64,000 bases of DNA from Ancylobacter rudongensis (GTDB lineage Bacteria; Pseudomonadota; Alphaproteobacteria; Rhizobiales; Xanthobacteraceae): contig NZ_FMTP01000004.1 in NCBI RefSeq assembly GCF_900100155.1, forward strand, positions 1 through 64,000, given 5' to 3'. Positions within the stretch are counted from its first letter, which is position 1. Every line of letters begins with the position of its first letter. Both the position numbers and the translations under genes were made by a program. Below, one piece after another: positions 45,877 through 55,178 of the stretch. The notes below the pieces were generated by a model. The model did no database searches, was not told the origin of the DNA, and saw only the letters and a program-made list of their open reading frames with translations.

Positions 45877-48072
45877 ATGAATAGGAAGTGGCTTACTGGT
45901 ATTTGGGTAATGTTAATCGCTATGGTGGCGTTTATCATCACCTTGCCGGTTAACTTGCAGGCGCAGCTGGTTACCGGCTGCATTGTGATTCTACTAATTG
46001 TCTTTTTGAAAATGTTTGCGCCCGAAGGGGTTCCGCGCATGGTCGCGCTGGCTCTCGGTGTCGCAATGGTATCAAGGTATGTCTACTGGCGAACGACGTC
46101 AACCTTGCCGCCGATGGAGGAACTGGCCAATTTCATTCCCGCGATGCTGCTCTATTGCGCGGAGATGTACAGCGTCGCCTTGATGGCGCTCAGCCTTTTC
46201 GTCGTCTCGTCGCCGCAGCCGCCGCGCACCGCGCCGGTCATCGCGCCCGGACGCGAGCCGACGGTTGATATTTTCGTTCCCAGCTATAACGAGGATGCGG
46301 GTCTGCTCGCCACGACGCTGGCCGCCGCCTCGGCGATCGATTATCCCCGTGATCGGTTCACGGTATGGCTGCTCGACGATGGTGGCACCGACCAGAAATG
46401 CGAACAGCACGATCTCGCGGCGGCCCGCGAGGCGCAGATGCGGCGGGAGACCCTGACCGAGCTCTGTCGCGAATTGGGCGTGAACTACCTCACTCGTCCG
46501 CGTAACGAGCACGCCAAGGCCGGCAATCTCAACCACGGCCTCGCCCATTCGAGTGGCGAACTCATCGTCGTCTTCGATGCGGACCATGCGCCGGCGCGCC
46601 CGTTCCTGCGCGAGACCATCGGCTATTTCAACGAGGACCCGCGCCTGTTCCTCGTCCAGACGCCGCATTTCTTCATCAATCCCGATCCGGTGGAGCGCAG
46701 CCTCGACACCTGGCGGCGCATGCCGTCGGAGAACGAGATGTTCTATGGCGTCATCCAGCGCGGCCTCGACCGCTGGGGTGGCGCGTTCTTCTGCGGCTCG
46801 GCGGCGGTGCTGCGTCGCGAAGCGCTGAAGGAAACCGACGGCTTCGCCCATTCCTCCATCACCGAGGATTGCGAGACGGCGCTCACTTTGCATGCGCGCG
46901 GCTGGCACAGCGTCTATGTGGACACGCCGCTCATCGCCGGGCTGCAGCCGGAGACCTTCGCCAGTTTCATCGGCCAGCGCTCGCGCTGGGCGCAGGGCAT
47001 GTACCAGATCCTGCGCTTTCACTTCCCGCTGTTCCGGTCGGGGCTGACCGTCGCGCAGCGCATCTGCTACATGTCCAGCATCCTGTTCTGGTTCTTTCCG
47101 ATTTCGCGCGCCATCTTTCTCGTTTCCCCTTTCTTCTACCTGTTTTTCTCGTTGGAAATATTCAACGGTTCCGGTGCTGAATTCGTCGCCTATACCGCCG
47201 TCTACCTCCTGATAAATCTATTTATACAGAGCTATCTTTACGGGAAATATCGCTGGCCGTGGTTCTCTGAGCTCTACGAGTACATTCAGACGGTCTATCT
47301 CCTGCCAGCTCTTCTGTCCGTCATGATCAATCCGAAGAAGCCGACCTTCAAGGTGACATCGAAGGGTGAGACCATTGACGAGAACCGCATTTCGGAGATC
47401 GGTATTCCGTTCTTCGTCATCTTCGTGATTCAGATCGCCGCTGTGTTCGTGACCTTCTGGCGGATCGCGACGGAGCCCTATGCGGCCGACATCACCATCG
47501 TCGTCGGTATGTGGAACCTGCTCAACCTGATCATCTCGGGCTGCGCCTTGGGCGTCGTGTCGGAGAAGGCAGCCAAGCGACACAGCCAGCGCATGGCCAT
47601 TACCCGGCGTTGCAGCTTGCTGATCGATGGCGTCGAGGTGCCGGCCATCATCGACGACGTCTCCATGGGCGGCGTGCGCGTGCGCACCGAGCTTCCCTCC
47701 GAGGCGACGGCGCGAGTGGGCATGCATGCCGTGGTTCGGATAACGCCTCCGGACGACTGCATCAGCGACACGCTGCCGGTGCTCGTGCGCAACGTCGCCC
47801 GCGACGATGGCGTGGTGGTGCTGGGGACCCAGTTCAACGCCAAGACCGCCGCTCACTATCAGCTGATCGCCGATCTCATTTTCGCCAATGCGGATGAGTG
47901 GAAGAAATTCCAGGCGGGGAGGCGGAAAAATCCGGGCGTGTTGCGCGGCACTGTGATGTTCGTGATGATGGCAGGCTTCCAGACCCTGCGCGGCCTTGCC
48001 TATGTCACGCAGCTCGAAAGACTGACCCGCCGCTTTGCACCCGGCCTTTTTGCAGGGGCGCATGGCCGATGA
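45877..48072 (+). CDS. bcsA: Cellulose synthase catalytic subunit
   Basis: A 731-residue membrane glycosyltransferase (GT2) that polymerises UDP-glucose and extrudes the glucan across the inner membrane. The D,D,D,QxxRW set is visible: FVPSYNED (about 129-136), DADHA near 234, TED near 329 and QRSRW near 367. About eight membrane segments flank it. A C-terminal PilZ domain carries RHSQR near 568 and DVSMGG near 595, so c-di-GMP activation is expected. The first 150 nt are AT-richer than the rest. The stop overlaps bcsB by ATGA. Confidence 0.96.
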   Translation: MNRKWLTGIWVMLIAMVAFIITLPVNLQAQLVTGCIVILLIVFLKMFAPEGVPRMVALALGVAMVSRYVYWRTTSTLPPMEELANFIPAMLLYCAEMYSVALMALSLFVVSSPQPPRTAPVIAPGREPTVDIFVPSYNEDAGLLATTLAAASAIDYPRDRFTVWLLDDGGTDQKCEQHDLAAAREAQMRRETLTELCRELGVNYLTRPRNEHAKAGNLNHGLAHSSGELIVVFDADHAPARPFLRETIGYFNEDPRLFLVQTPHFFINPDPVERSLDTWRRMPSENEMFYGVIQRGLDRWGGAFFCGSAAVLRREALKETDGFAHSSITEDCETALTLHARGWHSVYVDTPLIAGLQPETFASFIGQRSRWAQGMYQILRFHFPLFRSGLTVAQRICYMSSILFWFFPISRAIFLVSPFFYLFFSLEIFNGSGAEFVAYTAVYLLINLFIQSYLYGKYRWPWFSELYEYIQTVYLLPALLSVMINPKKPTFKVTSKGETIDENRISEIGIPFFVIFVIQIAAVFVTFWRIATEPYAADITIVVGMWNLLNLIISGCALGVVSEKAAKRHSQRMAITRRCSLLIDGVEVPAIIDDVSMGGVRVRTELPSEATARVGMHAVVRITPPDDCISDTLPVLVRNVARDDGVVVLGTQFNAKTAAHYQLIADLIFANADEWKKFQAGRRKNPGVLRGTVMFVMMAGFQTLRGLAYVTQLERLTRRFAPGLFAGAHGR

Positions 48073-50690
48073 GCGCCCTTGCACGCTGCTTGCCTTGCGG
48101 CACTCTCCTCGCTGCGCTGCTTCTCTCGACGTTTGGCGCAACGGCACAGCCGGCTTTCAACATGGACGAAGGAAACGCGGCGCCTGGCGATGCTGTGATG
48201 TCACCTGCCTTGGATATGGGAAACGACGGCACGGGCGCGGGCGATCCCCGTTCCCCCGTTTTCGACATTCAGGGCCGAATGAAAAACGGGCCGGGAGATG
48301 CGACGGGCGCGCCCTTCACCATGACGGCCCCCGGTCCGGCCGGCGGGTCCGACGCGACATCGGCGCCGGGGGCGGCCGCTCCGGGTTATGTGGCGCCGTT
48401 CCAGATGCTGCCGGGCCAGCCTGTCACCACGGCTCCGGCCAAAGCGGAAGTGGCCGGGCCAATGGTGCCCGACCGATTCATCGTTCCTGGTCCCCGTCTC
48501 CGCCTTGAAGGGGAGTCGGTGTCGCGCAGCTGGATGACGTACTTTACCCAGCAGGAGGTGGAGCGCCCCGTCACTCTGCTGATCGGCTACGTCAACGCGA
48601 TTTACGTCATGCCGGAACTGTCCCGGCTTCGCGTCACGATCAATGGCCAGTTCGTGACCGAAATAGCGATCACCTCGCCCCAGGGGCCGACACAGGTGAA
48701 GGCGGCGATCCCCGCCGGCGTCCTGCGTGCCGGGGGCAATCTCATCCGCCTCGACATGCAGGCGGTGCATCGCACCGATTGCTCGATCGAGTCGACCTAT
48801 GATCTCTGGTTGGAACTCGACAATGCGCTGACCGGCGTGGCTTTCGCGGGCGGCCCCGCCGCGCCTCCCGCCATGGTCGACGATCTTCCCGCTGTCGGCG
48901 TCGATGTGCGTGGATCCACCCATATCCGCTTCATCCATGCGGGGGCTATCGAGCCCAATTACAGCGCCCAGGTTCTGCTGGCCGCCCAGGCGCTGGCGTT
49001 GCGCGGGCGCTTTTCCCACCCCGTCGTGTCGATCGTCGGGCCAGACCCCGGGCCCACACCCCCCGGGACACTGAACGTGGTTCTCGGCTCACCCGAGGAT
49101 CTACGCAACGCGATGGCGTTCCCTCCTCCGATGGCGACCAATCAACCGCTGGTGCGTTTCGTCAACGATAGCCGGGCGGGCGGGACTGCCCTGGTGATAG
49201 GCGGGGAAACGGCGCGCACCGTCGATGCGGCTATCGACCGCCTGGCTTCCGGCAGCGGGCTTGCCAATGACGACAAGGTGATGATCTCCAGCCGCTTCGC
49301 GCCGGACGCCCATTTCTTCACTGGCGCAGGCAGCGTCCGCTTTTCGGAACTTGGCGTGACCACCCAGGAGTTTTCCGGCCGCCGGCTCCGGTTAGGCTTT
49401 CCCATCGCCCTGCCGGCCGATTTCTATGGCGCGGCGAATGGTCAGGCGCGCATCCTGCTCGACGCGGCCTACGCTCCCAGCGTGCGCCCGGGCAGCCAGC
49501 TTTCTGTTTACGTGAACGGTTCGCTCGCTTCCGCCTACATGCTTACCGAGCGCCATGGTGGGCTGATGGAGCGGAAGGTCATCAAGGTTCCGCTGACCCA
49601 TTTCCGCGCCGGCATCAACAGGGTCTGGATCGAGGTGATGCTGGAGGTCGACGCCGACAAGATTTGCGGTCCCGGCGCCACGCTGGTGCGCCAGCAGCGC
49701 TTTGTGGTGTTCGATTCCAGCGAGTTCGTGATGGATGACTTCGCGCGTATCGGCACGAGCCCCAATCTCGCAGCGTTTGTCGGCCGGGGCTTCCCTTATT
49801 TCCACTCGGCCCAGCCTGTCGCCGTGGTCATGCGCCATGACGTCCCGACGGTTGCGGCGGCGGCGACGGTCATGGCTCGGCTTGCTCTCGCCCACGAGGG
49901 CACGACGTTGGTCGACACCGCCCCGTCGCCCGCGTCTCTGTCAAGTCGGCCCGTTCTCTTCATCGGAGACATCAATCACATCCCGCCCGACGTGCTGCGC
50001 CAGGTCGGAGTGGTCGATGCGAGCAAGATTCGCTGGCTCGCCGACCCCGCGAACGACCGAACGGGGCAGGGGACGACGCCCACCTGGGACAGCGCGATAG
50101 CCTCCACGCCAAATCCTGCTGCCATGTTGGATCAGGCCGTGCGCGTGCGCTCAGGTTCCGGCAATGAGGCCATCTACGACCGTTGGCGCGATGAAGTCGT
50201 CAGCGAAAGCTATGTCAGCGCCGAACTCCTGCATTTTCAGGAGTGGGTCAGCAGGACCTTCGGCATTTCGCTCGGTCTGCCTGGGGCCGGCGGCGGCGAG
50301 GAGCCGTTCACCCCGCCGCAGAACACGTCGGTACTGATGGCTCAGGGCTTCGCGCTCAACAGCAATGCGGTCTGGACGCTTATCGCCGGCCATACGGCTG
50401 AAAGTCTCGATGCCGCCGTCAACGAGTTCACGCTGCCGGAGTACTGGGTGAAGGTCTATGGTCAGGCTGCCGCGTTCGACGACGCGACCGGGCAGATGGA
50501 GATTCGAATGGCCACGGACCGGCGATTTGTCGTGACCCAGCCTCTCACCCCGTCCAATCTCAGGCTCATCGCGGCAAACTGGCTGTCGCTGAACATTGTC
50601 ACCTACGCGCTGGTTCTCATCCTATGCTGCATTGCTTTTGCCATCGTCACCAGCCTTCTGCTCCGGCGCCGGGCGGGAGGTCGAGGCTAG
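48069..50690 (+). CDS. bcsB: Cellulose synthase periplasmic subunit BcsB
   Basis: An 873-residue periplasmic protein anchored by one C-terminal membrane helix (about 838-862, LNIVTYALVLILCCIAFAIV). A signal peptide (about 1-27) is followed by a long Gly/Pro/Met-rich low-complexity stretch (about 30-115), then carbohydrate-binding-like domains (GLRLEGESVSRSWMTYF and KVPLTHFRAGINRVWIE regions). BcsB guides the nascent chain and is required for BcsA activity. The start overlaps the bcsA stop; the longer frame upstream is inside bcsA. Confidence 0.92.
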   Translation: MSALARCLPCGTLLAALLLSTFGATAQPAFNMDEGNAAPGDAVMSPALDMGNDGTGAGDPRSPVFDIQGRMKNGPGDATGAPFTMTAPGPAGGSDATSAPGAAAPGYVAPFQMLPGQPVTTAPAKAEVAGPMVPDRFIVPGPRLRLEGESVSRSWMTYFTQQEVERPVTLLIGYVNAIYVMPELSRLRVTINGQFVTEIAITSPQGPTQVKAAIPAGVLRAGGNLIRLDMQAVHRTDCSIESTYDLWLELDNALTGVAFAGGPAAPPAMVDDLPAVGVDVRGSTHIRFIHAGAIEPNYSAQVLLAAQALALRGRFSHPVVSIVGPDPGPTPPGTLNVVLGSPEDLRNAMAFPPPMATNQPLVRFVNDSRAGGTALVIGGETARTVDAAIDRLASGSGLANDDKVMISSRFAPDAHFFTGAGSVRFSELGVTTQEFSGRRLRLGFPIALPADFYGAANGQARILLDAAYAPSVRPGSQLSVYVNGSLASAYMLTERHGGLMERKVIKVPLTHFRAGINRVWIEVMLEVDADKICGPGATLVRQQRFVVFDSSEFVMDDFARIGTSPNLAAFVGRGFPYFHSAQPVAVVMRHDVPTVAAAATVMARLALAHEGTTLVDTAPSPASLSSRPVLFIGDINHIPPDVLRQVGVVDASKIRWLADPANDRTGQGTTPTWDSAIASTPNPAAMLDQAVRVRSGSGNEAIYDRWRDEVVSESYVSAELLHFQEWVSRTFGISLGLPGAGGGEEPFTPPQNTSVLMAQGFALNSNAVWTLIAGHTAESLDAAVNEFTLPEYWVKVYGQAAAFDDATGQMEIRMATDRRFVVTQPLTPSNLRLIAANWLSLNIVTYALVLILCCIAFAIVTSLLLRRRAGGRG

Positions 50691-51763
50691 GTAACCTCGC
50701 GAGTCTGGCAGCCCTTCTTCCGGCGATGCTGCTTCTGGCCGCGCTCGTCGCCTCTGCTGCCTCCGCACGGGCCCAGCCTGGCATGATCTCCCCTGCCGAC
50801 TGGTCTGACTATGCGGCGCGTTTCGTCGACCCTAGCGGCCGTGTCATCGACGATGCCAATGGCCGCATCAGCCATTCCGAGGGCCAAGGCTACGGCATGT
50901 TGCTGGCCTATCTCGCCGGCGACAAAGCGGGTTTCGAACGGATATGGACGTTCACCCGCACCGAACTGCTGATCCGTGACGACGGGTTGGCCGCCTGGCG
51001 CTGGGACCCGAACGCGGACCCGCATGTCACGGATATCAACGTCGCCAGCGACGGCGACCTTCTCATCGCCTATGCGCTCGCCCTGGCCGCCCAGGCGTGG
51101 AACGTGCCGGACTATGAGCGGAGCGCGGCCCGCATCGCCCAGGCGCTCGGCCAGCAGGTGATCCGTCGCGAAGGCGGGCGGCTTGTGCTGCTGCCGGGCG
51201 CGACCGGCTTTTCGGTCGGCGAGCGCCCGGATGGGCCGGTGCTCAACCTGTCCTACTGGATATTCGAGGCCTTTCCGGTGCTTGCCCGCCTGGCGCCCGA
51301 GGTGGACTGGGACGGTCTTGCCGCTTCCGGCCGCGAGTTGCTGTCCCTTGCCCGCCTCGGCCCGGCGCGGTTGCCGCCGGACTGGATCTCCGCCCCCGCC
51401 GACGGTCCGCTGGAGCCGGCGGAGGGCTTCGAGCCGGTCTTTGGTTACAATTCGTTAAGGATAGTTCTTTACCTTCTGCGGGCTGGCATCGCCGACACCG
51501 ACGTTCAAAAAGCCATTCTCAACAATTGGATGGTCCAGAATGGCGGGATGCCGGCGATCGTGAATATTCCGACCGGCAAGGCCTTGGCCCGGCTGTCGGA
51601 GCCCGGCTACCGGATGCTTGCGGCGACGCTTGCGTGTGCGATCGACGGCTCGGCCATTCCGGCCGACCTGCGGCGCCTGCAACCGAGCCAATATTATCCG
51701 TCGACGCTGTATCTCCTGAGCCTTTCGCTGGTGGGTGAGAAATATCCGACATGTCTTCGCTGA
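50624..51763 (+). CDS. bcsZ: Endoglucanase BcsZ (glycoside hydrolase family 8)
   Basis: A 379-residue periplasmic cellulase. A hydrophobic signal segment (about 30-50) follows a basic N-terminus. The GH8 catalytic acid lies in ISHSEGQGYGMLLAYLA. NVASDGDLLIAYAL and LNLSYWIFEAFPVL are family segments with the other acidic and aromatic residues. BcsZ trims mis-assembled glucan and is needed for normal cellulose secretion. The given start overlaps bcsB by 67 nt; a later start at 50726 would give a shorter signal peptide. The gene overlaps the next by 13 nt. Confidence 0.92.
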   Translation: MLHCFCHRHQPSAPAPGGRSRLGNLASLAALLPAMLLLAALVASAASARAQPGMISPADWSDYAARFVDPSGRVIDDANGRISHSEGQGYGMLLAYLAGDKAGFERIWTFTRTELLIRDDGLAAWRWDPNADPHVTDINVASDGDLLIAYALALAAQAWNVPDYERSAARIAQALGQQVIRREGGRLVLLPGATGFSVGERPDGPVLNLSYWIFEAFPVLARLAPEVDWDGLAASGRELLSLARLGPARLPPDWISAPADGPLEPAEGFEPVFGYNSLRIVLYLLRAGIADTDVQKAILNNWMVQNGGMPAIVNIPTGKALARLSEPGYRMLAATLACAIDGSAIPADLRRLQPSQYYPSTLYLLSLSLVGEKYPTCLR

Positions 51764-53859
51764 GGGTAATCTTGCTGGTCCTGATCGGGGCGGCTGCCGT
51801 CCCGGCCATCGGCCAGCAATTCACCTCTCCCTCCTCGTCCGAAGACACCGCCGCCCCCTCCGGCACGACCCCGGCGCCCAAGGTCGATGAATCGGCGCTG
51901 CGCTTCTTCGCGGCCCAGGGCGACAGCCAGCGGCTGGAAGCCGAAATGGCGCGCCTGCGGGCGCTTTATCCCAATTGGCAGCCGCCCAAGGACCTGTTCA
52001 GTCCGACCCCCGACCAGGATCCGGACCTGGTCCGGCTGTGGCAATTGTTCGCCGAGGGCAAGTTCTCCGACATACGCGCCGCCATCGCCCAGCGTCAGGC
52101 GGCGGAGTCCGGCTGGCAGCCGCCAGCCGACCTGCTGACCCGGCTTGATGAGGGCGAGGCTGCCCGCCGGCTGGTCAATGCCGCCGAGGCCAAGCAATGG
52201 GCCTCAGTTCTGCGCATCGCCACCGATACGCCCGGCATGCTGGTCTGCGCCAACATGGATGTTCTGTGGCGGGTGGCGGAGGCCTTTGTGCGGACCGACG
52301 CGACCGAGCGGGCCAAGGACGTCTACGCCTATATTCTCAGCACCTGCCCCGACCCCAAGGAGCGTCTCGCCACCGCGCAGAAGGCGATGCAGGTGCTCGA
52401 CGGGCCCGAGCTGGATTCGCTGCTTGCTCTTCAGCGTGCCAAGCCCGACGGTACGCCTGAGTTTGCCAGCCTGCGCGACGATCTTCTGCGCACGCGCGTC
52501 GGCCGCGCCGCGCAGGATGCGACCCTCAACGTTTCCGCCGAAGACATCGACGCTTTGGAGCAGGTGGCCCGCAATGGTTCAGCGGCCGACGACGCGCTGG
52601 TTCTCGGCTGGTATGTCTTCCGGCGCGGGGATGCCGCCCAGGCGCTCGACTGGTTCAAACTGGCGCTGGATCGTAAGGGTGGGGCTTCGGCCGCCGAGGG
52701 CTATGTGCTGGCGCTGGAGGCGACAGGGCGGGCGCTCGAGGCGGAGCCGATCGCCTATCAGTGGCGCGACGCGGGTGCCGACAACCGGACCGCCTATATC
52801 GACCTGATGGCCGGCCTGCTTGCCCAATCGCCGCCGCCCCGTCTCGACCAGTCGATCGTCGCCCGGTTCGCCCCTGTTGTATCGCAGGACAAATCCGCAA
52901 CCGGGGCGCAGGCGCTCGGCTGGTATGCCTACAATACCGGGCAGCTCCGCACCGCTGCCTCCTGGTTCCGCACCGCCGTACAATGGGCGCCGGAGGACGA
53001 GACGTCGGCCTTTGGGCTCGCCCTTGCCAGCGCGCGCCTGAAAGACAATGCGACGCTCGACGCCATCGCCGCCACCTGGGCCGGCAAGTCCGAGCGCATC
53101 CTGGCGCTGGTGTCGCCGGCGACACGCCGCCAGCTGGCAAGCCGCGCGCCCGCCACCGCCCCGCTTCCGCTGCCGGCGGCATCCGCACCGACGCCCATAG
53201 CGCGGCCGGCCGCGGCGGCACCGTCCAGTCCCCCAGCCGCTCCCATGCCGCTCAATGTCGCGGTGAATGACCGGCGTGGCACCAACGAGACGAGCGGCGC
53301 GCCGGCATCGTCGGCCGGCCGTGGGCACACGTCTTGCGCGAGCACCGGCGACGCGGCTTTCCGCGCCGGCCGCCTTTCGGCCGAGGATGCCGTGGGGCGC
53401 GGCTGGTGCCTGCTCGATCTCGACCGCCCGAGGGAGGCCATCGATGCGTTCGACATCGGCCTCCGCAACGGCGCGGGCCGGACGGCGGAAGATGCGGCCT
53501 ACGGCAAGTCCTTGGCCTATCTGCGGCTGGGCCTGACCAATCAGGCGCAGGTGGCGGCGGTTGAGACCGCCCAGCCGCCTGCCCGTGCGGTCGAACTGAG
53601 CGTCGATCTTCTCACCCAGCGGGCGATCGCCGCCTATCGCGATGCCCGCTATGTCGAGGCGATCCTGGCGCTGGACGAGCGCAACCGCCTCGCGCCCGAG
53701 CAGCAGGACCTGATGATGATCCGCGCCTGGTGCTATTTCAAGCTCAGGGACTTTGCGTCCGCCGGCCGGATCTTCAAGGCTCTGCGCGCGGCCGGCTATG
53801 CGGAGGCCGGTGCCGGCATCAACGCCATCATGGCCGTCACGCGCCAATGGCGCAGCTGA
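51751..53859 (+). CDS. bcsK: TPR-repeat cellulose export/biogenesis protein, BcsK-like
   Basis: A 702-residue protein with a signal peptide (about 1-21), two blocks of tetratricopeptide-like helices (about 45-460 and 530-700) and a Pro/Ala-rich linker (about 470-525). GWYVFRRGDAAQALDWFKLAL and GWYAYNTGQLRTAASWFRTAV are clear TPR units. There is no C-terminal beta-barrel, so it is not a full BcsC porin. BcsK of type III cellulose operons (Agrobacterium-like bcsABZK) has this size and place. It presumably scaffolds the periplasmic part of the synthase. Confidence 0.82.
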   Translation: MSSLRVILLVLIGAAAVPAIGQQFTSPSSSEDTAAPSGTTPAPKVDESALRFFAAQGDSQRLEAEMARLRALYPNWQPPKDLFSPTPDQDPDLVRLWQLFAEGKFSDIRAAIAQRQAAESGWQPPADLLTRLDEGEAARRLVNAAEAKQWASVLRIATDTPGMLVCANMDVLWRVAEAFVRTDATERAKDVYAYILSTCPDPKERLATAQKAMQVLDGPELDSLLALQRAKPDGTPEFASLRDDLLRTRVGRAAQDATLNVSAEDIDALEQVARNGSAADDALVLGWYVFRRGDAAQALDWFKLALDRKGGASAAEGYVLALEATGRALEAEPIAYQWRDAGADNRTAYIDLMAGLLAQSPPPRLDQSIVARFAPVVSQDKSATGAQALGWYAYNTGQLRTAASWFRTAVQWAPEDETSAFGLALASARLKDNATLDAIAATWAGKSERILALVSPATRRQLASRAPATAPLPLPAASAPTPIARPAAAAPSSPPAAPMPLNVAVNDRRGTNETSGAPASSAGRGHTSCASTGDAAFRAGRLSAEDAVGRGWCLLDLDRPREAIDAFDIGLRNGAGRTAEDAAYGKSLAYLRLGLTNQAQVAAVETAQPPARAVELSVDLLTQRAIAAYRDARYVEAILALDERNRLAPEQQDLMMIRAWCYFKLRDFASAGRIFKALRAAGYAEAGAGINAIMAVTRQWRS

Positions 53860-53890
53860 ACCGCTACCGCCTGCCTCGCTAAGCCAGTGC

Positions 53891-55177
53891 TCAGCGGCGA
53901 GCGGCCGGTGCCACGCCCGACCACACCGGGAAAAGGTGTTCCAGCATCATCTTGGGCACGATGAGGCCGAAGGCCATCGCCAGCAGGATCATCGCCGCCG
54001 TGGTGGCATCGATCACCAGCGGCACCAGCAGCGCCGGATTTGCCGCCTCGCCGGCGCTCATCAGCGTCACCAGGCCCGCCGCCAGTCGGAACAGGAAGGC
54101 GCCCGGAAGCAGCGAGACGACCGAGGCGAAGGCGACGGCGGCGAAGGGCAGATGGAGGCGGTTGGCGACCGGGGTCACGATCACGCCGACCAGTAGACAG
54201 GCGATGAAGGCGCCGCCCGCCACGCTCGCTCCATCCGCCAGCGCCAGCCAGCGGCTGGCATGCGCCAGCATGCCGATGGCGATCGGGATCGCCAGCGTGC
54301 GCCAGGGCATCGAGAAGAATGTGCCATAGGCCGCCACGGCGACGCCCGCCGCCAGCATGTCGATCAGCAGCGGCACCGCCACAACAGCGCTGGGCCGGGG
54401 CAGGCTTTCCCGGCCGAGCGCCAGCCCGGCGATAAGGCCGGTGCAGATGACCAGGATGATGAGCCCGGCAAAGCTGAATCGGGCCACGCCGAGAGCAATG
54501 CGCAGCCGTGCCAGATCGAGCGCGCCATTGAGCAGATGCGGGCCCGGCACCAGGATCATGCAGGGGCACAGCGCAATGAGATAGGGATCGGCGTCCGGCA
54601 GCAGCCGCGAGGCCAGCGCGGCGATGACGCCGGCCAGCAGGGCGGCGCAAAGCGGCTGGGTGAGAAAATTGGCCGAGATATGGGCGAGGCTGCGACGCGC
54701 GGCGCCGCCGGCGCAGGCGCTGAAGAAGGTGATCAGAAGCGTGGCGGTGTCGCTGGCACCGAAGATGATCCCAAGGGCGGCAGCTCCCGCGCCGTTCATG
54801 GCGATCGTGCGCAGCACCGAAACCGGCGCCACCTTGTCGACCTTCGCCAGCGCCTGCAGCGCCTGCCGGGCATCCATGCGCCCGGCGGCCACCGCATCGA
54901 CGATGTTGAGGGTCAGCGTCACCTTGTTCATTTCGACGCCCGCCGGTGCCGCCGCCACCGTCTCCACAACCGGGCTGCCGGGAAGCGCATCGCCCTCGAT
55001 CCGCAGCACGATCTCGCCCCAGGCGGGCAGCACCGAAATTGTCAGGCCGAAGGCCCGGCCGAGCCGCTCCACGGTTTCGATCAGGCGTTCGGTGGTCAGC
55101 CCGTTGGCGTAGAGCAGCCGGGCGACGGCGGAGGCGACGGCGACGGGTTCACCCGCCGCCCTCCTTGGCGCTGCCAT
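53891..55177 (-). CDS. ThrE-type threonine/serine exporter family protein
   Basis: A 428-residue membrane protein fusing the two exporter domains (DUF1212/ThrE and DUF3815) that are separate proteins (YjjP, YjjB) in E. coli. The N-terminal cytoplasmic segment (about 1-120) contains VARLLYANGLTTERLIETVERLGRAFGL and EMNKVTLTLNIVDAV. About ten hydrophobic helices follow, with HISANFLTQPLCAALLAG and CPCMILVPGPHLLNGALDL. Relatives export threonine, serine or small dicarboxylates such as succinate. It begins 1 bp after the malic enzyme stop, so export is tied to C4-acid metabolism. Confidence 0.85.
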   Translation of the reverse strand: MAAPRRAAGEPVAVASAVARLLYANGLTTERLIETVERLGRAFGLTISVLPAWGEIVLRIEGDALPGSPVVETVAAAPAGVEMNKVTLTLNIVDAVAAGRMDARQALQALAKVDKVAPVSVLRTIAMNGAGAAALGIIFGASDTATLLITFFSACAGGAARRSLAHISANFLTQPLCAALLAGVIAALASRLLPDADPYLIALCPCMILVPGPHLLNGALDLARLRIALGVARFSFAGLIILVICTGLIAGLALGRESLPRPSAVVAVPLLIDMLAAGVAVAAYGTFFSMPWRTLAIPIAIGMLAHASRWLALADGASVAGGAFIACLLVGVIVTPVANRLHLPFAAVAFASVVSLLPGAFLFRLAAGLVTLMSAGEAANPALLVPLVIDATTAAMILLAMAFGLIVPKMMLEHLFPVWSGVAPAARR

Positions 55178-55178
55178 G

